Shown here: positions 9,062 through 16,691 of the stretch, one piece after another
Numbering within the stretch: the stretch's first letter is position 1
Layout of the letters: each line of letters opens with the position of its first letter
Source: Bacillaceae bacterium
GTDB lineage: Bacteria; Bacillota; Bacilli; JACDOE01
Direction of reading: 5' to 3'
Length of the DNA stretch: 64,000 nucleotides
NCBI GenBank assembly: GCA_017656255.1
Contig: JACDOE010000001.1
Location: 747,205 to 811,204 of the forward strand
Notes under the pieces: model-generated
Databases searched by the model: none
Seen by the model: the letters and a program-made list of their open reading frames with translations, nothing else
Told to the model about the DNA's origin: nothing
Made by a program: the position numbers and the translations under genes

Positions 9062-10312
9062 TTAATATTCCATTTTGGCGAATTTTGTTCCAGATTCGGG
9101 TTGAGATATCACCAATTGTCGACTGTACCAGATTCCGAAAATGGCAAGTAAAATCATCAGGCCCAGAACAAGAATAAGGAAAGAGGCACCGGTATAGGGC
9201 ACTGCGATGGTAAACATCCCAATTAAGGTGACACGAAGGATTATGCCGATCACCTGAAAAAAACTGTTGACGCGTCCAATCAGATGTTTAGGGACGATTT
9301 CCATGATTAATGTGCTCCGGTTAATACGGGTTCCGGCATTTCCCCAGCCCAGCACGACCTTGAGGGCCAGAAAAACCGTTGCCGACGGAATCAGGGCGAT
9401 CAGAAACATGGCAATCATAAAGGTTGTTGCCGTTGTTAAAATGGTTTTAACGCTTCCCCACTTCCGGGTCAAGGTATGAATGGTCAATCCGGCCAGGATC
9501 GCCCCGATCGCATAGATCAATTCGGCCATGGCGAAGATCGACCCGTCCGCCTTCAACGTTCCCGCAATATAAACCGGAAACAGATAGTTGGTCACCATCA
9601 CGGCGATAAAAGGCATAAACGAAGACAGGAAAAAAATAATCATCAACGGTTTTTGACTGAGGTAGTGCCATCCAGCTTTGATGTCGGACCAGACCGACAA
9701 CCGTTCCGGTGCATTCCCCGCCTTTACCTGAAACGACGGCTGATAATCCAGCATACGATATAACATAAATGCGGCCAGGTATGTAGTGGCATCCAGAAGC
9801 AAAATGTGGGGAAGCCCCCATTTCATGATCAAGATACTGCCCAGAGCGCCGGAAAGCATCGCGGAAGATTGACTGACCACTTCCTTCACACTATTGATGG
9901 TCCGGTACTGATCACCTGAAAAAAGCTCCTGGTTTAAAGCCGTCAGAGTGGGAAAATGAAAATTGTAATAAAGAATCCCCGACATAAAGATCAAACTGAG
10001 CTGCCAATTGAAAAAATCGCCATACATCCATCCCCACCAACCGAACAGGCCCATCATGACAAATCCCGCCAGATTATATACCATTTGCAGCTTTTTTCTT
10101 GAAAAACGGTCAATCAGAATACCTGTATAAGGTGTCGTGAATAATAACAGAGCTGTCGATATGAATGTCGTGGTCCCCAGAATGGTTGCTCCTCCGCTCT
10201 GATTAACCATATACCAGGGAACGCCGATCATAGTGATGCCGGATCCGACATGGGACAGCAAATTGGCTGATATCATGAGCAGAAAATTACGACTGGCGAA
10301 TAACTTTTTCAT
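9062..10312 (-). CDS. MFS transporter
   Basis: A 416-residue major facilitator with about 12 hydrophobic segments. Motif A (GILIDRFSRKK, near 64-74) lies between segments 2 and 3, and the central loop near 185-210 is hydrophilic. It resembles the multidrug/siderophore-exporter branch of MFS, but the substrate cannot be read from sequence. GGGAGG lies seven bases upstream of the ATG. It is the first gene of a probable MFS-DCC-kinase-TPP operon; its promoter (10353-10381) is overlapped by an inverted repeat, which suggests control by a MarR- or TetR-sized regulator. Confidence 0.88.
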   Translation of the reverse strand: MKKLFASRNFLLMISANLLSHVGSGITMIGVPWYMVNQSGGATILGTTTFISTALLLFTTPYTGILIDRFSRKKLQMVYNLAGFVMMGLFGWWGWMYGDFFNWQLSLIFMSGILYYNFHFPTLTALNQELFSGDQYRTINSVKEVVSQSSAMLSGALGSILIMKWGLPHILLLDATTYLAAFMLYRMLDYQPSFQVKAGNAPERLSVWSDIKAGWHYLSQKPLMIIFFLSSFMPFIAVMVTNYLFPVYIAGTLKADGSIFAMAELIYAIGAILAGLTIHTLTRKWGSVKTILTTATTFMIAMFLIALIPSATVFLALKVVLGWGNAGTRINRSTLIMEIVPKHLIGRVNSFFQVIGIILRVTLIGMFTIAVPYTGASFLILVLGLMILLAIFGIWYSRQLVISQPESGTKFAKMEY

Positions 10313-10352
10313 AACCTGTTCCTCCCTGTTTGCCTCATCGTTATCTATTTAC

Positions 10353-10398
10353 ATCATACCTGATAAACGATACTTAGTAAACTATTTAATTTACAAAG
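10353..10398 (-). promoter_or_regulatory. Promoter of the MFS operon with an inverted repeat over the -35
   Basis: Minus strand: TTTACT (10376-10381), 17-base spacer, TATGAT (10353-10358), about 40 bases before the MFS start. CTTAGTAAA (10373-10381) and TTTACAAAG (10390-10398) form an inverted repeat with one mismatch that covers the -35 element, a usual operator position for a repressor. No regulator gene is adjacent. Confidence 0.6.
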
Positions 10399-10538
10399 TT
10401 TAAAAACGAAGTGCGAAACAGGGAAGTTCGGTTTGTAAAAGGATCGACTATACTTTATGAGACAGTTTCTTTATAATTTCCATATGAGGAACTTTTTTAG
10501 AAGTCGGTTGGAACCATCGACCTGCGGAGGTGACATGA

Positions 10539-11210
10539 TTGAGTAAATTTTTTCTTTTTGCTTTGTTATGGTGGATTATCGGCAATCCGATCATTGCCAT
10601 TCTGGTTCTCCTGATCATTCTTTATTTTGTGGACCGGCGCTATGTCGGCCTGTTTCCCAATCTGGCAAAACCGGTTAAAAGAAATCGTCGCATTGCCAGA
10701 TTAAAGCAGGAATTAAGCTTAAATCCTCACGATACTTCAAATAAACTGGAACTGGCCCGTCTTTATATTGAAAAAAATCATTATAAACAGGCGTTACCGT
10801 ATCTTCAGGATGCCCGTAAAAAAATGCCCGATTCGGATGAGGTCCTTTATGAGCTGGGTCTCTGTTATTTAAAACTGGGAGACATTGAAAAAGGAGAGCA
10901 GATGATACGCGAAGCCCTTGAGGATAATGAACGGTTAAAATACGGAGAACCTTACCTCAAACTGGGAGAAGCCTTTTTGCATACAGACAATGAAAAAGCC
11001 CTTCACTATCTTGAAACATTCAAGCAGATTCACGCTTCATCCAGCCAGGCCTATTACCTTCTGGGACAACTCTATGCCAGAATGGGAAAAGAGGCGGAGG
11101 CGAAAAAAGCTTTTGCCGAGGCGGTCGAAATTTACAAAGGACTTCCCAAATACAAAAAACGGACCGAACGACGCTGGGCTTTACTGGCACGTTTAAAAGG
11201 AGGGGCTTGA
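10539..11210 (+). CDS. Membrane-anchored TPR-repeat protein
   Basis: A 223-residue protein with an N-terminal hydrophobic region (residues about 3-33, two short segments around GNP) followed by a basic stretch and at least three tetratricopeptide repeats (NKLELARLYIEKNHYKQALPY, EVLYELGLCYLKLGDIEKG, QAYYLLGQLYARMGKEAEA). TPR domains are protein-interaction scaffolds; the partner is unknown. The start is TTG, five bases after GGAGGTGA; the ATG three bases upstream runs into a stop within four codons. It faces the MFS gene divergently and the cupredoxin gene convergently, with only 13 bases to the latter's stop and no separate terminator. Confidence 0.85.
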   Translation: MSKFFLFALLWWIIGNPIIAILVLLIILYFVDRRYVGLFPNLAKPVKRNRRIARLKQELSLNPHDTSNKLELARLYIEKNHYKQALPYLQDARKKMPDSDEVLYELGLCYLKLGDIEKGEQMIREALEDNERLKYGEPYLKLGEAFLHTDNEKALHYLETFKQIHASSSQAYYLLGQLYARMGKEAEAKKAFAEAVEIYKGLPKYKKRTERRWALLARLKGGA

Positions 11211-11223
11211 CATACTGGCGGTA

Positions 11224-12117
11224 TCAGCTGACCTTGATGACGCCATACATACCGGCTTCCCGATGTCCCGGTATGGTACATACAAATTCATATAACCCCG
11301 GTTTAAGAGGTGCCAGGGTAAACCGCTTCTCTGTCCCGGCAATCGTATAAAGTCCTTTGTCAATCACGGACCGGTCCTGTAAATCGTGAAATCTGGCATG
11401 CACGCCCATTATTTTAAAGTTGTGATCGAATCTTCCGCGATTCTGAACAATCAGTGTCACGGGTTGATGAGCATCAATGTTAATATGACCCGGCTGGATC
11501 ATAAATTCCCGGGCTGTAATTTCAACCTGACTGACTGCCTGGAACAACGGTGAATCTTGCTGCTGGACAGCCGTGAACGGGATCCTGTGAACAATCACGT
11601 TGTAACCAGTGAATAATATGAACATGAGAGTGACGGCAAAGATCGAATTCTCAAACCAGGATCCATGTTTTTTGTAAGGAGGTATCTGTTGTCTGAGCAT
11701 ATAGAACAGTATTAAAATATTCCCACTAAACAGGAGTACCATTAATTTGAAGATGAGAACATACCGATGAGGTGGTAACATCTCACCCAGCATCGCCCCC
11801 ATCATCCCCCCCATCAAACCGGACAACATCCCATCTATGACCGCCATCACCCCGATCCAGACACCTGACAAAAAACCTGCTGTCATCCCTGTTAACAGGC
11901 CCAGAACGGTTGAAACAAAAATATCTCCTTTAAAGATGACCCCGGCGGCGGTTCCTGCGATCAGCCCCACCATCATTCCCATTGTCATCGCCACCAGCAT
12001 CCCGGCCATTTGCGAAATATGTATCCGATTACGCAGGGTAAATCGCATAATCAAAAGTAAAAATATCAGGACCATGAAACCTGACATCATGATGGATGCT
12101 TTTACAATCTGGGACAA
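11224..12117 (-). CDS. Polytopic membrane protein with C-terminal cupredoxin domain
   Basis: The N-terminal part (about 1-175 of 297) holds five or six hydrophobic segments unusually rich in glycine and methionine (GMMVGLIAGTAAG, GLMGGMMGAMLGEM). The C-terminal 100 residues form a plastocyanin-like domain with a complete type 1 copper ligand set: His232 in DHNF, Cys280 in EFVC, His285 in PGH and Met290 in AGM. The domain should face outside and may carry electrons or bind copper. The start is TTG at 12117 with GGAGGAG six bases upstream; an ATG at 12150 would add 11 residues. No other electron-transfer gene is adjacent. The cupredoxin call is strong; the role is open. Confidence 0.87.
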   Translation of the reverse strand: MSQIVKASIMMSGFMVLIFLLLIMRFTLRNRIHISQMAGMLVAMTMGMMVGLIAGTAAGVIFKGDIFVSTVLGLLTGMTAGFLSGVWIGVMAVIDGMLSGLMGGMMGAMLGEMLPPHRYVLIFKLMVLLFSGNILILFYMLRQQIPPYKKHGSWFENSIFAVTLMFILFTGYNVIVHRIPFTAVQQQDSPLFQAVSQVEITAREFMIQPGHINIDAHQPVTLIVQNRGRFDHNFKIMGVHARFHDLQDRSVIDKGLYTIAGTEKRFTLAPLKPGLYEFVCTIPGHREAGMYGVIKVS

Positions 12118-12306
12118 TCCTTTCTCTCCTCCCCAACCGTTTTTAATCATTCTATGTGAACAGCCTTCCCTCTAGTCCAACGAGTTTGTTTAGAGTGCCT
12201 CTCCCGTTTCAAACGGTCAATTTTAACAGAAGCTAGTCAACTACCTATGAAAACTTTTGAATAAATAGTAAACTAGAAAAAAAGACGAATAAGGAGGAAA
12301 GAAACA

Positions 12307-13269
12307 TTGAACAGCAGACAACCGTTGGACCTGGGCAACCGCATCTATCTTATTGACGGTTATGATATGGGAATGCCCGGCAGAACAGGTACATATGTCA
12401 TTCTGGAAGATGAGTTAACGATTGTGGAGACAGGACCCAGTCTATCCGTTCCCAGAATCAAACAGGGATTTAAGGATCTGGGTTTAAATCTGTCAGATTT
12501 GAAATATATTATCGTCACCCATATTCATCTGGATCATGCCGGTGGGGCCGGACTGCTTTTACAGGATTGTCCCGAAGCAACTGTTGTCGTCCACCCTCGG
12601 GGGGCCCGTCATCTTGCCGATCCTTCCCGACTTATCGCCGGTGCCAGAGCCGTTTATGGTGAGCGCTTTGATCAGTGGTTCGATCCGATCATTCCCATCC
12701 CCGAAAACCGGCTGCTAATAAAAGAGGATGGCGATACCCTGTCCATCGGGGATTCCTGCACCCTGACCTTTTACGATTCGCCCGGGCATGCAGCTCATCA
12801 TTTCAGCATCTATGATCCGGTAAGCAACGGGATTTTCAGCGGTGATACAGCGGGGGTCCGTTATCATCAGACAGAGGAGCAGGGATTTGTCTTTTACCTT
12901 CCCTCTACGTCTCCGAATCAGTTTGATCCGGAAGCCATGCTTGATTCTATCGAAAAATACCGTCAATTAAAGCTGGATCGCATTTATTTCGGTCACTTCG
13001 GGATGAGTGAAGAGGTCGAGGAAGTCTATGAACAGATCAAATACTGGATTCCCATTTTTATGGAAGAAGGGCGAATGGCCTTTGAAAAAAGCGAAGGTAC
13101 CCGGGGTATATACAACAGACTGCTTGAGCGGGTCACCGACTATCTGCAGCAACATGATATTCCCGATGGTCATGAAGTCTATCAGATTCTGAAACTGGAC
13201 ATGGAAGTCTGCGCCATGGGGATCGATGATTATTTAAAAAAAGAAGAGAAGCGAAAGACATCGTCTTAA
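12307..13269 (+). CDS. Metallo-beta-lactamase-fold hydrolase
   Basis: A 320-residue MBL-fold protein with the metal-binding signature THIHLDHAGG (HxHxDH, about 77-86), a second-sphere Asp in FSGDTAG (about 179-185) and a later histidine in YFGHFG, consistent with a binuclear zinc or iron site. The substrate is unknown; hydrolases of this type act on thioesters, lactones or phosphodiesters. TTG start five bases after AAGGAGGAAAG. It is transcribed alone, away from the cupredoxin gene, and ends before a strong hairpin at 13357-13392. Confidence 0.88.
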   Translation: MNSRQPLDLGNRIYLIDGYDMGMPGRTGTYVILEDELTIVETGPSLSVPRIKQGFKDLGLNLSDLKYIIVTHIHLDHAGGAGLLLQDCPEATVVVHPRGARHLADPSRLIAGARAVYGERFDQWFDPIIPIPENRLLIKEDGDTLSIGDSCTLTFYDSPGHAAHHFSIYDPVSNGIFSGDTAGVRYHQTEEQGFVFYLPSTSPNQFDPEAMLDSIEKYRQLKLDRIYFGHFGMSEEVEEVYEQIKYWIPIFMEEGRMAFEKSEGTRGIYNRLLERVTDYLQQHDIPDGHEVYQILKLDMEVCAMGIDDYLKKEEKRKTSS

Positions 13270-13356
13270 ATATAAAGTCATCCATCCGGCCTAAGTCGTT
13301 CGGTTGTGAGTAGAAAACCCAAATTCTCGTGGGAAATAGCAGGGCTAATTCGCATA

Positions 13357-13392
13357 GAAAAACGCAGAGTTTTTACATCCTCTGCGTTTTTC
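13357..13392. terminator. Bidirectional terminator
   Basis: A perfect stem AAAAACGCAGAG / CTCTGCGTTTTT with a ten-base loop. It serves the MBL gene on the plus strand (T run after the stem) and the genes arriving on the minus strand. Confidence 0.85.
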
Positions 13393-13434
13393 GGTATTTT
13401 AATGACATGTTATTTAAACTAACGCCCGGGTTAA

Positions 13435-13673
13435 TTAAACAACCATAAATGTTAATCCCTTCTTTTGTGGTGGTTCAAGATTTTTTCTTTCCATGAGTTG
13501 GCCGACAATCAAACCTAATAAAATGTTTGTTACTAATATTGGTTCGAATGCATTCTCATTAGAAATAAACGTGAAAAATCCGCAATAATTGCAAATAACA
13601 AAGTATTAAATGACATGGCTACCCCTGTTAATAGTTGGTACGCGATTCCTTTCAAAAAAGAGCGTAAAACATC
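13435..13673 (-). pseudogene. Frameshifted small membrane-protein gene
   Basis: Two adjacent minus-strand frames together read as one small hydrophobic protein. The first gives LKGIAYQLLTGVAMSFNTLL and FAIIA (to about 13590). The second continues with GFFTFISNENAFEPILVTN, then ILLGLIVGQLMERKNLEPP and ends QKKGLTFMVV at a stop at 13435. A one-base deletion near 13580-13585 would explain the break. The region is more AT-rich than its neighbours and has no clear start codon or ribosome binding site, which fits a decayed or recently acquired gene. A sequencing error cannot be excluded. The rest of the 13270-13671 gap holds only the terminator. Confidence 0.5.
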
Positions 13674-14754
13674 ACGAGTCCACCTTCTCAAACGCTTCCG
13701 CCAGAAGCGTTTCAACTTCTGCAGGCGGAGTTTTACTGGCAACCGGCCGATTTTGTTCATCCATCACCGATAACACCACAGGATAATTCCTTCCCTCAAT
13801 ACTCTGAAACGGAGACAACTGTTCAGCGAGGATCCATTTTCCGTCTCCCGTTTCCAGTGACTGTAACCGGTCTCTGGCCCGCTCCAGCGGTTGATACCCG
13901 TAGTAATAGCCGTTGGTACTGCCTGAAAAATGAAACCCGGGTGCACGCCAGGAATCCGGTGTGTCCGCCCACATATAGCCGGGATACCACAGATCATAGA
14001 ACCAGCCGTTCTCTGTTTCCACTGTGATCAATTGAATTTTTTCCCTGTCATACCGGTTCCGTACCTGGGGATGAAGCAGGGTATCATCGTCGATCCATTG
14101 ATTGAAACCCGGGATGTTCAACGCCTTGTCCAGATTTGCTTCCGCCAATTCCGCTGGGACATGATAGCGGACAAAACGTTTATGGACGACATGACGTTCG
14201 ATATGTCCCCGTTCAATCAACTCCAGTGATTGATTCAGGATGTTAAGACTTCGCTTGATTTTTTCACTCTGTTGGCCATGCTCAACGACCTGGATGGTCG
14301 CATCAAAACAGGCCTGATAAATATCCTGAATGTCCGTCTCTTTTCGTTTCAACTGAATCATCAGATCGGTCAGTGCCAGAAACAATACCTTAGCCGGATC
14401 TTCTCCCCAGGCCCAGAAATCGCCAATCTCCGCTGCCTGTACAATGGTTTCACGGTGCCTGAGTGAAAATTCAGGATGGAGAAGCGTAAACACGGCCAGA
14501 ACACCATCCACATCCAGATGATTGTTAATAGCGAGATCCCATTCCTCCACCGGTTGATCCGCTACAAATTTCATGCAGATTTCGGTTGATGTATCCGCGC
14601 GGTATTTTTCCGGTGTTCGATTGGGGATCCAGTGACTCAGTTCCAGATCAATACCTTCTCTGAACGTATGATCCGGTTCACCATCTGTAAAAATGGTCTT
14701 TCGGCTGTCCGGCCTCTTTTTGTGGCTTCCCAGGATATAAAAACGGCGGGGCAT
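13672..14754 (-). CDS. Conserved protein with DHH-like NHxDxDG motif (DUF6687-like)
   Basis: Function unknown. The 360-residue protein has HWIPNRTP and ADTSTE segments near the N terminus, then NNHLDVDGVLAVFTLLHP (about 82-99). This resembles the metal-binding DHH motif of RecJ/NrnA-type phosphoesterases, but the other DHH motifs are not evident. I place it tentatively in the DUF6687 group from memory of that motif. No signal peptide or membrane segment is seen. GAGGAGG precedes the ATG and a near-consensus promoter lies at 14795-14823, so the gene is probably well expressed. The downstream small gene is frameshifted. Confidence 0.75.
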   Translation of the reverse strand: MPRRFYILGSHKKRPDSRKTIFTDGEPDHTFREGIDLELSHWIPNRTPEKYRADTSTEICMKFVADQPVEEWDLAINNHLDVDGVLAVFTLLHPEFSLRHRETIVQAAEIGDFWAWGEDPAKVLFLALTDLMIQLKRKETDIQDIYQACFDATIQVVEHGQQSEKIKRSLNILNQSLELIERGHIERHVVHKRFVRYHVPAELAEANLDKALNIPGFNQWIDDDTLLHPQVRNRYDREKIQLITVETENGWFYDLWYPGYMWADTPDSWRAPGFHFSGSTNGYYYGYQPLERARDRLQSLETGDGKWILAEQLSPFQSIEGRNYPVVLSVMDEQNRPVASKTPPAEVETLLAEAFEKVDS

Positions 14755-14794
14755 GTCGGTTCCTCCTCTATCACATTTTAATTATATTACACTT

Positions 14795-14823
14795 AATATA
14801 CTTTTTTGTTTATAAAGTGTCAA
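14795..14823 (-). promoter_or_regulatory. SigA promoter of the NHxDxDG gene
   Basis: Minus strand: consensus TTGACA (14818-14823), 17-base spacer, TATATT (14795-14800), about 40 bases before the ATG at 14754. The flanks are AT-rich. Confidence 0.75.
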
Positions 14824-14929
14824 TTGTTAATTTGTAAAAAGTCCTACACTTGCCTATTCCTCAGGGTCACAGATCCCTTTTTTAATTCCGGTTAATGTCC
14901 TTATCACAATTATATGGGTTACCTGTAAT

Positions 14930-16522
14930 TCAATTCTCTCCATGTCCCGATTTTCCTCTGTCCATATACCGGTATTGAAGCGCCTCGGCAATATGAACCG
15001 TATCGATAATATCCTGTTCATCCAAATCTGCTATTGTACGTGCCAGTCTCACCAGGCGATCATGGGATCGGGCACTGAACCCCAGTTGATTCATGGCAGT
15101 ATTTAACATAAGTTTAGCTTCTGAGGAAAGGGGACAGCACTTACGTATCATATCCGCAGACATTTGGGCATTGTATCGGACGATTTCGCCTGTACTAGCC
15201 CTTTCCCCTTTATACCTGTTCAGTTGAATCGTCCGAGCCCGGCTGATTCTTCTGTAAATATCTGTGGAACTTTCTTCGGGTGCGGACGAGTGAAACCAGG
15301 AGGATTCCAGACGGGGTACTTCAAGCTGGAGGTCGATGCGATCCATCACCGGACCGGAAATTCGCGCACGATAACGTTTGATTTGATGGGGCGTACAGCG
15401 GCAATATGTATCCTCATGATCATAACCATGATATCCGCAGGGACAGGGATTCATCGCTGCCACCAGCATGAAACTGGCAGGAAAAACACGCGTCCCCCGG
15501 GCTCTGTTTAAGTGAATCGTCCCGTTTTCCAGTGGCTGACGAAGTGCTTCCAGGACCGGACGGGAAAATTCGGGGACTTCATCCAGAAATAATACACCAT
15601 GATGGGCCAGGCTTGCTTCACCCGGTTTGACGAGATTCCCCCCGCCTACCATTCCGGATGTGGTTATGGTATGATGAGGAGAACGAAACGGACGCGTCCC
15701 GATCAAACCGGTTCCGTCTGACATTTTTCCGATGGCACTGTAGATTTGCGTGACACGGAGAGACTCTTCCTCTGACATTTCCGGTAAAATAGCAGGAAGT
15801 CGCCGGGCCAGCATCGTTTTACCGGATCCCGGCGGACCGACCATCAAGACATGATGCAGGCCGGCTGCAGCCACTTCCAGAGCACGTTTGACATGGATCT
15901 GTCCTTTTACATCGGCAAAATCCAGTTGTTCGTCCATGGATTCAGGACATGGAATTTGTGGAATCGATGAGGGGGAACACCGAGGTTTCCATTTTCCCTT
16001 CACATAATGGATCAGCTGGGAAAGATTTTTGATCGGAATGGTTTCCAGTCCGGTCAACCGGGCCTCCTCCTCATTTTCCTCGGGCAGGACAACCCATCGG
16101 ATGCCATGTCTTTTGGCTTCCATTGCCATGGAAAGGGTCCCGTGTACCGGCCGTAACCCCCCCATCAACGTCAACTCTCCCAGGAAAAGAATCTGGTCCA
16201 GCCGGGGCAGTTGAGTCGCCACTTTTTCATCGAAAGACAGTTGTCCGCTGGCTTTGAGGATCCCGGCAGCAATTGCCAGGTCGAAAGAAGACCCTTCCTT
16301 GCGAACATCTGCCGGAGCCAGGTTGGTCGTAATTCGCCGGGCCGGAAAGTGCAGTCCGCTGTTCCTGACAGCAGATCTGACGCGATCCCGAGCTTCTCTG
16401 ACGGAAGCATCTCCCAGTCCGATAATATCAAATGCCGGGAGACCCGTAGACATATCAACTTCAACTTCTACCATCACCCCATCGATTCCCTGTAAACTGG
16501 CACTATACAATCTGGCGTACAC
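14930..16522 (-). CDS. YifB/ComM-family Mg-chelatase-like AAA+ ATPase
   Basis: The 530-residue protein starts with the ChlI-like domain (DMSTGLPAFDIIGLGDASVRE, about 23-43), followed by a AAA+ domain with Walker A GPPGSGKT (229-236) and Walker B GVLFLDEVPE, and ends with the C-terminal Mg_chelatase domain. Homologue ComM is a helicase that promotes branch migration in natural transformation of Gram-negative bacteria; the role in Bacillota is less clear. In many clostridial genomes it lies next to dprA and yraN, as it roughly does here. It is transcribed away from the GGDEF/EAL gene. Confidence 0.93.
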   Translation of the reverse strand: MYARLYSASLQGIDGVMVEVEVDMSTGLPAFDIIGLGDASVREARDRVRSAVRNSGLHFPARRITTNLAPADVRKEGSSFDLAIAAGILKASGQLSFDEKVATQLPRLDQILFLGELTLMGGLRPVHGTLSMAMEAKRHGIRWVVLPEENEEEARLTGLETIPIKNLSQLIHYVKGKWKPRCSPSSIPQIPCPESMDEQLDFADVKGQIHVKRALEVAAAGLHHVLMVGPPGSGKTMLARRLPAILPEMSEEESLRVTQIYSAIGKMSDGTGLIGTRPFRSPHHTITTSGMVGGGNLVKPGEASLAHHGVLFLDEVPEFSRPVLEALRQPLENGTIHLNRARGTRVFPASFMLVAAMNPCPCGYHGYDHEDTYCRCTPHQIKRYRARISGPVMDRIDLQLEVPRLESSWFHSSAPEESSTDIYRRISRARTIQLNRYKGERASTGEIVRYNAQMSADMIRKCCPLSSEAKLMLNTAMNQLGFSARSHDRLVRLARTIADLDEQDIIDTVHIAEALQYRYMDRGKSGHGEN

Positions 16523-16622
16523 TTTCTCACCTCTCCCTGATTATGTCTCTTCATTATAGGTGAAAAAGGTACCGGACATGTGTTCAAATTTTTGTACAAT
16601 CGTCTATACTCTTTTGATATAA

Positions 16623-16638
16623 TGTGACAAATGTCACA
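16623..16638. promoter_or_regulatory. Perfect CRP/FNR-type palindrome upstream of the c-di-GMP gene
   Basis: TGTGACAAATGTCACA is a perfect TGTGA-N6-TCACA palindrome, the consensus of the CRP/FNR family. A TATACT -10 element without a matching -35 follows at 16665-16670, so the site would be centred about 46 bases before a start near 16677. Another -10-like TATAAT lies at 16618-16623, abutting the palindrome. Activation or repression therefore both remain possible. Confidence 0.6.
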
Positions 16639-16691
16639 GTTTAAATGTTTCCCGTCCTGTTACATATACTGTTGGGTCGAGGTGAAATGCC

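Noticed and set aside
13270-13671. Insertion sequence or attachment site in the 400-base AT-rich gap
   Set aside because: No terminal inverted repeats, transposase fragment, integrase or tRNA end was seen; only a terminator and a frameshifted small gene.
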